A model generated the notes under the pieces. That model saw only the letters and a program-made list of their open reading frames with translations. It was not told the DNA's origin and ran no database searches. Positions 57,096-64,000 of a DNA stretch of 64,000 nt are shown piece after piece. The translations under genes and the position numbers were made by a program. The stretch is from Anthonomus grandis grandis (taxonomy: Eukaryota > Arthropoda > Insecta > Coleoptera > Curculionidae): assembly GCF_022605725.1 (NCBI RefSeq), contig NC_065548.1, positions 3,319,644 to 3,383,643 of the forward strand, written 5' to 3'. Numbering within the stretch: the stretch's first letter is position 1; every line of letters begins with the position of its first letter.

Positions 57096-60090
57096 TTTTT
57101 TATTAACCCCTGTATAATAAAAAATCTGTTGGAAATTTTTGTAAGTTCGATATGAAAAAATGATGATCTTTATTGACTTACCCTCAATATTAAGACGTGG
57201 GCAGTGTACCTCTTTTGATGATGATACCACCTTACTATGGCATGATACAGATGCACAATTTCTACTCATGAGGATTTATGCAGGATCAAGACTTGGTGTG
57301 ACTGTAATTATTTGTCCTTTAATGTAACCAAGACAAATGTTTTAAATTTTAAGTGTAGACTAGAGAATGTGCTTTTAAACACAAATAATAACAAGTTTCA
57401 GGGTCTAATAATCACTGCACAACAAATCGAAGGTTATTTTATGTTGACTGAAATATTTTTATTGTTGTTTACTAATTCGAGGCATCTGATTTCGAATCTG
57501 TCATCAGTTTTACTCTAACAGCTCGAGTTGTTTAGATATAGCTACGTTCTTCTCATTTATCTTTATTTTTGGTTTTTTATCTATTATAGTCGCGTTTTAG
57601 ATAAATTATTGTAATTTTCATCATGACTTCGCTAAGAAGGGTCTGCATTAACGATCCGAATTGTTTTTGTTATATTTGTGGTGAATATGTTTTTCAAAAA
57701 TTTCGATTGAATATGTCAGACTTTGTGAAACGAGCGTATTTAGAGTGTTTTGGTTTTCCTTTGGAAACAGATAACAAGTGCTGGGTGCCCAATATTGTGT
57801 GCAAAATTTGTGTTGAAGAATTACGTTTATGGGCCACTAAGAAGAGACTCTCTTTTAAATTCCAATCCCCAATGATTTGGCGTGAACCTTTAAATCATCA
57901 CGATGACTGCTATTTTTGCGTTGTTAATATAAAAGGAATCAACAAGACGAACCGCTCCAAATGGATTTACCCCACATCAACATCAGCTGTGAGGCCTGTA
58001 AGGAGCTCAAAAGATACATCTTTACCATTACCATCTACATCTACAGAAAGTTCTGATGAATTGAATGAACTGAGTAGCATGAGCGATGACGAGTTTGTTC
58101 CAGAAAATCTCTTTGAACCAAAACCACTCGATCAAAGTGCACTTGATGATTTAATTAGAGACCTTGGACTATCCAAAACTTCGTCTGAATTATTGGCCTA
58201 TCTTTTAACTAAAGAAACTAAAGTTTCTTATTACCGCACTCGAGAAAAAGACTTACTTCCCTTTTTCGCTGAGGAGGATAATTTTGTATTTTGTACTAAT
58301 ATTTCTGGTTTAATGACTGCCATGGGCTTGCAGAAATATGAACCAATCGATTGGCGTTTATTTATTGACTCGTCAAAACGGAGTTTGAAGTGTGTACTAT
58401 TGCACAACGGAAATAAACTAGGCTCCATACCAATAGCACATTCAACTAAAGTTAAGGAAGAATACCCCACAATAGCACTGGTCATGAACAAAATCAAATA
58501 TAACGATCATAAATGGGTGATTTGCGTTGATCTTAAGATGGTGAACTTCCTTTTAGGACAACAAGGAGGCTACACTAAATATCCTTGTTTTATGTGTTTA
58601 TGGGATAGTAGAGCAAAATCAGAACATTGGTCAAGAAAAGAATGGCCCTCTAGGGAAGCACTACTTCCAGGTAGTCTTAATGTTATAAATGAACCTCTAG
58701 TGCCACGAGATCGTATCATATTGCCACCCCTGCACATTAAACTAGGTTTAATGAAGCAATATGTTAAGGCATTAAATAAAGATGGTGAATGTTTCAAATA
58801 TATTTCAAGGAAATTTCCAAGTCTAAGTTCAGAAAAACTCAAGGCAGGTATATTTGATGGTCCACAAATTCGCAAGTTGGTAAACGATCCTAATTTCACC
58901 AGCTCAATGTCAGAAATTGAGAAGAATGCATGGGATTCCTTTGTTTGGGTTATCCAAAATTTCTTAGGTAATAGGAAGGGTGATGATTACATTGCGCACG
59001 TCGAAGAGATGTTGTCACACTTCCAGCGACTTGGATGTAACATGAGCATCAAAGTGCACTTCCTACGCAGCCATTTACACCATTTTCCTGAAAATCTCGG
59101 TGACATGAGTGAAGAACAGGGTGAACGATTCCACCAAGATCTTCGAACCATGGAGGAACGATTTCAGGGTCGCTGGGATGCACATATGTTGGCCGATTTT
59201 TGCTGGAGTATTCAGAGTAGCAGTTCATTCAAAACTAGTAGAAAATCATATAAAAGAAAATTCCTGAGTGTATAGTTCTTGTAATTAAAAATGTTTGTAC
59301 GTTGAGTGTATTTTTAATTCCCAAAAATACTCCCTCCTTTTAACTCAAAAACTAGAGCTGACACATATAAACTGATGACATTATTTAATATCAGCATTAA
59401 AAATAAGCCTAGAATCATAAAAATATTCCATGCAACATACATGCTGTTGGGCGGTGTAATAGATGACAAATTAAAGTTCGATAGACATATAGAGCAATTA
59501 TCGCTAAAAGTTGCTTCTGGTTGCTTTGCAATTAGAACCATTGCCAGTCAACTTAATAAACAAACATCAAAAAGTGCTTATTTTGCCTTAATTGATTCCC
59601 ACTTGAGGTATGGTATCTGCTTTTGGGGATCAGGTTACTTGTTTTGATCTATCTTTATTTTGTAAAAGCGCGCCCTAAGATACCTCTGCAATATTCGATA
59701 TAGAGAATCTTGTAAAGCATATTTTATTTCTGAAAAAAATTTAACAGCCACCTTACCATCAATATTTAGACTCGAATCTGATTGCTTAATGCATAAAAAA
59801 TATTCGACAGCAATTACTTCTCAGAATACTATTGTTACTCACTCTACATTTAAAATAAACCTTCCTATACCTAGATCCTCCATGAGCTATCATTCTATTA
59901 TTTACTTTAGTAAGAAACTATTTAACCATCTTCCATTAGAAGGATTTCTAATTATCTTAAATTAAAAAGGAAAGTTAGGAAAATACTCAGATGAGCTTAT
60001 TATAGTGTGGATGATGATTTGAGAACATTTATAGCTGTATTGTAATTTTATTCAGTCTCTTACATTTATAAGTTTTATTTTATGTAGTAG
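57096..60090 (+). mobile_element. CR1-like LINE fragment split by a 2-kb insertion
   Basis: The left part (to about 57404) reads in shifting frames DDTTLLWHDTDAQFLLMRI and SFNVTKTNVLNFKCRLEN. The right part (from about 59440) reads GGVIDDKLKFDRHIEQLSLK, CFAIRTIASQLNKQ, SHLRYGICFWGSG and, further on, PIPRSSMSYHSIIYFSKKLF. The two halves are consecutive in related LINEs, so the 550-codon gene between them arrived later. Confidence 0.78.
57623..59275 (+). CDS. Intact 550-residue transposase-like protein of unassigned family
   Basis: Single-exon frame from ATG 57623 to TAG 59273-59275 with no stop or frameshift. Residues 1-110 hold Cys pairs in CYICG, CKICVEELRLW and CYFC, a probable zinc-binding N-terminus. 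A Ser/acidic linker follows (about 130-160). The C-terminal half has DWRLFIDSSKRSLKCVLLHN, VICVDLKMVNFLLGQQGG, CxxC and His in YPCFMCLWDSRAKSEHW, LPPLHIKLGLMKQYVKAL and EEQGERFHQDL. The spaced Asp, Asp, Cys pair and Glu suggest an RNase-H-fold DDE enzyme, but this is inference. I recognise the motifs as a widespread, multi-copy, intronless metazoan family without an assigned function. It interrupts a LINE inside a BET intron, same strand as the host gene. Neither terminal repeats nor a poly(A) tail were found. Confidence 0.8.
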   Translation: MTSLRRVCINDPNCFCYICGEYVFQKFRLNMSDFVKRAYLECFGFPLETDNKCWVPNIVCKICVEELRLWATKKRLSFKFQSPMIWREPLNHHDDCYFCVVNIKGINKTNRSKWIYPTSTSAVRPVRSSKDTSLPLPSTSTESSDELNELSSMSDDEFVPENLFEPKPLDQSALDDLIRDLGLSKTSSELLAYLLTKETKVSYYRTREKDLLPFFAEEDNFVFCTNISGLMTAMGLQKYEPIDWRLFIDSSKRSLKCVLLHNGNKLGSIPIAHSTKVKEEYPTIALVMNKIKYNDHKWVICVDLKMVNFLLGQQGGYTKYPCFMCLWDSRAKSEHWSRKEWPSREALLPGSLNVINEPLVPRDRIILPPLHIKLGLMKQYVKALNKDGECFKYISRKFPSLSSEKLKAGIFDGPQIRKLVNDPNFTSSMSEIEKNAWDSFVWVIQNFLGNRKGDDYIAHVEEMLSHFQRLGCNMSIKVHFLRSHLHHFPENLGDMSEEQGERFHQDLRTMEERFQGRWDAHMLADFCWSIQSSSSFKTSRKSYKRKFLSV

Positions 60091-60315
60091 ATTATTATAA
60101 TTTAATATGGAAAAGCTTTGTGGAATAGAAAAGCCTAAAATTCGGCAAGAAATTATCAAAACCGATGTAAAACTGAAAAAGTTAATAAGTATTGAATTTT
60201 AACCGAATTTTCGTTGTCCGGTTAATTTGACGGGTCAGTGTATTTTACACAAACGCCTTTTGAACCTGTACCCTCCTTAAGAAATGAAAAGGGTGAAAAT
60301 GAGAAATTCTTTCAG

Positions 60316-60549
60316 GTATTCGTGGTCCGAAACCGGCGGCGCCAGCACCGACGGGAGCAGCAGCGGGCGGTCCGCCGGCCAAACGGGCGAAAACCGGTCG
60401 CACGGGACCGGGGGGCGCGGGGCCCGGCCGTAAGAAGGCCCAACCCGCCCCCGTCGCTCCCGCCTTCGATAGCGAAGACGAGGATATCGCTAAACCGATG
60501 TCTTACGACGAGAAGCGGCAGCTATCGTTGGACATCAATAAGCTACCGG
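60316..60549 (+). CDS. fs(1)h: BET protein, coding exon 12: linker and start of NET domain
   Basis: The acceptor TTCTTTCAG precedes 60316; enters and leaves in phase 1. GIRGPKPAAPAPTGAAAGG, PPAKRAKTGRTGPGG and RKKAQPAPVAPAF form a Pro/Ala/Lys linker, then DSEDEDIAKPMSYDEKRQLS with LDINKLPG opens the extra-terminal (NET) domain, the helix bundle that binds partner proteins (family signature PMSYDEKRQLSLDINKLPG). The rest of NET and any long-isoform C-terminus lie beyond the window. The donor CCG G|GTAAGT is strong. Confidence 0.95.
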
Positions 60550-61408
60550 GTAAGTTGTATTCATAATAACCTGAAGACTTATTAGACAGTTTTTGGTAGA
60601 ACAAGACATATTATCGCAAACGCTAATACACATCCTAATTGACCGTTTAAAATAATAGTTTTTGGGACTTCTTAGATAGCGATTATGAAGATCTATTTTT
60701 ACTCAATGTTTCGTCAAAATGTAGTAGTAACAGGTAGAGTTGTATGGTGCTTTTAATATGACCAATTTTACGGTGGATTTTTTTGCCATCTTACAAATAT
60801 GGCATTTTTCGTTCAATTTACATCATATTCGAATGCAGTTCACGAGCGAAGAGCCCCAATTCCAAATTGCGGGAATTTATTGATGGTACTGTAGAGGCTA
60901 TATTATGTAACCCAACAGAAATTTATGAAATATAATACTAGGGATACAAACGCTATGATTGCATTAAATATCAAGAAGTTACAGGTCTAGATGCACTGAA
61001 AAAAATATGTAAGAATAATTTTTCTTTATAAAAAAAACATACAAATAGGGACGTTAACACATTATCAAAACAATCTTTATAAAACTATAATTGAAATAGT
61101 GAAGAAATAGTCCATACTTGCAGTGGGGTCGTAGGTTAAGGTAAAATGAAAATCCTACAGTCTCCTTCCACTTATTTATTAAACATTTAGTTATTAAAAA
61201 TTCCCGACATGTTTCGGATAGTGGTGTCCATCATCAGGGGGTACGAAAAGGAAATAGTTCCGAACAAAAGACAAACAGCCACAGAAAAAACTTATCATTT
61301 AAAAAATTAATCTAAGGTACACTTAGAAAGGTTTAAAATTGGTATTAGATATACGCCCCAGGGTTTGATTACATATCAAAAAAACCCTCTATTATTATTT
61401 TTTATTTT
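60550..61408 (+). other. Intron sequence after the NET-start exon
   Basis: No supported gene. Near 61205-61240 the motif CGACATGTTTCGG with GTCCATCATCAGGG is seen, which I recognise as recurring in arthropod dispersed repeats; its type is uncertain. Confidence 0.4.
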
Positions 61409-62221
61409 TTTTTATTTATTTACATTCTGTTGTTGACAAGCACCTAACAGTATGCTAAAAAAATTATATTCGAAACTCAAACGTAGGTAACATCTATGGG
61501 AGAAGTTGTAAAAGTACCGTGACACCTGATGGTGTGTTACTACAATTTTTTTGGTAAAAGCAAGAGGAAAGTAGAAGGTTCATAGAAAACATATTAGACG
61601 GCGCCGTTAACATAATGACTCGTACGTTGTGAAGGAGGAAAGCAACGGATAAGTACTATGTAAAAGAAATTGTAAACGGTAAGAACTATGTATTAAGAGA
61701 CTATGAAGAGTTAAGAACTTTGCAAGACATATTTATACTATCAACCACAGTTTTAATCCAGCTACTGACTTAAAGCTATTACATTTTTGCCGGAAAAGCA
61801 ATAAACTTGATCTATTGGAAATACTCGAAATAAATAAAGCTACACAAAACAACCACCATTACTGTGTAATGATCAAGTACATCATTCTGGTACTCACTTT
61901 TTCAACTCGTTGTGTCTTAACTCTTCATAGTCTCTGAATACATCGTTCTTACCCTTTACAATTTCTTCTATATAGTACTTATCCGTTGCTTTTCTCTTTC
62001 ACAAAGTACGAATTATTATGTTAACCGCGCCATCTAATATCTTCTCTATGAACCTTCTGCTTTCCTCTTGCTTTTACCAAAAAAATTGTAGTAACACACC
62101 ATCAGGTACCATGGTACTTTTACAACTTCTCCCATAGATGTTACCTACGTTTGAGTTTCGAATATATATTTTTTAGCATACCGTTCGGTGCTTGTCAACA
62201 ACAGAATGTAAATAAATAAAA
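61409..62221. repeat. Long inverted repeat: about 308-bp arms, 197-bp spacer
   Basis: The left arm (61409-61717) and right arm (61915-62221) are reverse complements with roughly 90 percent identity by eye and almost no indels. They share TACATTCTGTTGTTGACAAG at the outer left and its inverse at the outer right, and CTATGAAGAGTTAAGA at the inner edge. The outermost sequence is ATTT/AAAT-repeat-like on both sides. No coding frame. Transcribed as part of the BET intron it would fold into a long hairpin. Confidence 0.95.
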
Positions 62222-62603
62222 TTAAAAAAAACAATAATAATAAATAGAAGGTTTTTGACGGAATTTTTTGGTAGAGATATGAAGGGCTTTTGTTGAAAAT
62301 TAAAGCATGACATGAAATAAAATCGCTGCGTGAAGTTTACGACGGTTTTTCATGTCAAGCCAATTTGAAGGTTTCAATTTGTGAATAACAGGGTCGAATT
62401 TTCTGATACCATATACAAATCTCAAACAGGCTCTCTGAACTCGCTGCACTCTAACTTAATCCTGCTTGGTCAAACAGGGACCATAAACCGTATCACAATA
62501 ATTTAAAGAGGCTCAATACAAGTGCGTCTGTTAAAGTTAATTTTAGTTTCTGATCTAATGCATGCCTATGCAAATACAGGATACATTTTAATTCAGTATC
62601 TAA
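62222..62603 (-). mobile_element. LINE C-terminal fragment
   Basis: On the minus strand, YCDTVYGPCLTK, RVQRVQRACLRFVYGIRKF and WLDMKNRRKLHAAILFHVM fit a LINE C-terminal region. It stops at the terminal sequence of the mariner-like element at 62604. Confidence 0.65.
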
Positions 62604-64000
62604 TACAGGGTGTCAATTTGAAAACTTCCCACCCCTATTATCTCGAAACGGGTTAGGTTTTTATAAAATCGCTAGGACACGTCGATTTTATTATCGAGGG
62701 GGAACAATTTTTATGCAGAAATCACTTCGCCTCTTTCAACCCCCTACCCCCCAGAACCTCCCTCTCAAAAATCTTAAATGGCAATAGGGGTTGAGTGATA
62801 CCTCATTTGAAAGAACTTTTTATTCTCTACATTTTGGCACCTTATTTTTTAAATTTGAGTGCTGCGTTGCCAAGTTAGGGTTATTTAAACATTGTTAAAT
62901 TACTTATTATTAAACATTATTCCTGTAAGTGTTTTAATTACGTTAAAGCTATGATTTGCATTGAAACATGTTATTTAGGTTAATATTACATTGAAACATG
63001 TTATTTAGGTTAATATTATTTTTACTAAACATTTGCATAGCCGTTACAATTATGGTCTTTACAAAAGCACGCCTAAAATTTATTTTATTAACACATCTAC
63101 TTTAAGAGGTGTTCAAAGTGTTCTCCATTGTTCTCCAAACAAAAATAAAGTCTATTCTCAAATTCTTCCCGAACATTCTGAAATACCTCTTCTGGAATAG
63201 CCCTACTTGCCTCTGTAATTCTTCTTTTTAAATCTTCGATATCATCAGGCTGAGTTTTGTAAACAACCGATTTTATGTGCCCCCATAAAAAAAAATCTAA
63301 CGGCGTTATGTCTGGTGACCTAGCAGGCCATTCTATCGGTCCCCTTCTACCAATCCATTGGTTAGGGAATCTGTTATTCAACCACTCCCGCACTGGCCGA
63401 AAATAATGCGGCGTAGCTCCATCTTGCTGAAAGTGTAGTTCGTTTTCTTGCAAAATGTTACCAACTTGATTTTCCAGTTCAGTTGTTATCAAAGGATCAA
63501 TTACATCTTCAAGTAGGTGTAAGTAGAGCTCTCCAGTTAAGTTTTGTTCAATAAACAACGGTCCTATAACAGAATTTCCAAGAATACCGGCCCAAACATT
63601 AATTTTTTGTGGCCGCTGTGTAGCACCCTCTCTGAAAATGTGGGGATTGTCCTCACTCCAGTATCGACAATTCTGTCTATTGACATGGCCGTTTAGGAAA
63701 AAGGTACATTCATCACTGAAGCAAATGTTGCTTACCACAATTGCACGAGTGTTTATTAAGTTGGACATAATTTCGCAAAACTCTATTCTCCTATCAAAAT
63801 CGTCCTCATGAAGTTCCTGTAAAATTTGCATCTTGTACGGATGATATTTATGTAACTGTAATGCTCGTCGTACAGTTTCATGTGACATTCCAGTTAGACG
63901 TGCTACTGTACGGAGAGAATTGGTGGGTTCTGCAACGAATGTTCCCAAAATCTCTACTTGAGCATCTTCGTTTAAAACACGCCGACTTGCCCTTTTTTTG
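62604..64000 (-). mobile_element. Mariner-like element, open to the right edge
   Basis: Left end TACAGGGTGTCAATTTG at 62604. A GC-rich subterminal region follows with CCCCCTACCCCCC (about 62740) and a repeated 26-bp-scale motif (TTGAAACATGTTATTTAGGT twice at about 62960-63015). The transposase gene then runs off the window. It is the best preserved of three copies of this clade. Confidence 0.88.
63097..64000 (-). CDS. Mariner-like transposase, intact as far as visible (partial 5')
   Basis: The minus-strand frame stays open from the window edge: KKRASRRVLNEDAQVEIL, then LRTVARLTGMSHETVRRALQ (helix-turn-helix), DDFDRRIEFCEIM and the catalytic blocks CFSDEC, FQQDGATPHYF, and ARSPDITPLDFFLWGHIKS. 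There are 36 residues between the second and third Asp, which differs from the 34 of classical mariner. The C-terminus reads REEFENRLYFCLENNGEHFE, with the stop near 63097. The frame has no stop or shift in over 300 codons. The true start lies beyond 64000. It cuts and rejoins DNA at CAGGG-type ends. Confidence 0.9.
   Translation of the reverse strand, partial: KKRASRRVLNEDAQVEILGTFVAEPTNSLRTVARLTGMSHETVRRALQLHKYHPYKMQILQELHEDDFDRRIEFCEIMSNLINTRAIVVSNICFSDECTFFLNGHVNRQNCRYWSEDNPHIFREGATQRPQKINVWAGILGNSVIGPLFIEQNLTGELYLHLLEDVIDPLITTELENQVGNILQENELHFQQDGATPHYFRPVREWLNNRFPNQWIGRRGPIEWPARSPDITPLDFFLWGHIKSVVYKTQPDDIEDLKRRITEASRAIPEEVFQNVREEFENRLYFCLENNGEHFEHLLK

Noticed and set aside
60238..60585. 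115-codon frame overlapping the NET-start exon in another frame
   Set aside because: It reads the GC-rich exon out of phase, giving Arg/Pro-rich sequence; the called frame ends in the conserved NET start.
1..64000. LTR retrotransposon, endogenous virus or bacterial insert
   Set aside because: I saw no gag, protease, integrase or envelope motifs and no paired long terminal repeats; the reverse transcriptases all have non-LTR features (APE endonuclease, LINE C-termini).
1..64000. tRNA, rRNA or other structured RNA genes
   Set aside because: None was recognised by eye; a covariance-model scan would be needed to exclude small or diverged ones.

Overview
The window looks like nuclear DNA of an insect, probably a beetle (order is an inference). 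Signs are spliced genes with GT-AG introns, AT-rich introns, many decayed non-LTR retrotransposons, several cut-and-paste DNA transposon families and tandem satellite arrays. There is no operon structure, no bacterial-type gene and no recognisable LTR retrovirus-like element.

Two host genes are visible, both on the + strand. The left edge (1-1450) holds the last exon of a GLD-2/Cid1-type non-canonical poly(A) polymerase, preceded by an intron filled with a 172-bp satellite. From about 16.8 kb to beyond about 60.5 kb runs a BET-family gene, orthologous to Drosophila fs(1)h and vertebrate BRD2/3/4. I place twelve coding exons (26102-60549) whose splice phases all agree and which encode about 737 residues: N-terminal linker, bromodomain 1, Ala/Pro/Thr-rich linker, basic motif, bromodomain 2, Ser/Glu stretch, Lys-rich segment, Gly-rich linker and the start of the NET domain. 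The gene continues past the right edge. A candidate non-coding first exon lies near 16.83-17.05 kb. The GC-rich exons stand out from the AT-rich introns.

The rest is mostly mobile and repetitive DNA, much of it nested. By region: a pogo-like element with a PHD-like finger (2.8-5.5 kb); a LINE split by a mariner-like element that is itself split by a Harbinger element (6.8-10.8 kb); CR1/Jockey-like LINEs (10.8-15.6 kb); a hAT element with a perfect 8-bp target duplication, split by a LINE (17.9-21.3 kb); many LINE fragments (21.4-35.1 kb), one split by a deletion-derived piggyBac (32.5-33.6 kb); a 366-bp satellite with exact period (37.0-41.3 kb); a foldback hairpin and a LINE with an intact 502-codon reverse transcriptase frame (42.7-45.8 kb); a 174-bp satellite flanked by a 13-bp direct repeat inside a LINE (47.3-48.6 kb); Tc1 and mariner relics (50.0-52.8 kb); a hAT MITE (55.5-56.0 kb); an intact 550-codon transposase-like reading frame (57.6-59.3 kb); a 300-bp-arm inverted repeat (61.4-62.2 kb); and a mariner-like transposase open to the right edge.

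The most interesting items are the unassigned 550-residue protein, the two satellite arrays sitting in transposon contexts, the long hairpin in a BET-gene intron, and the datable nesting order of the DNA transposons.
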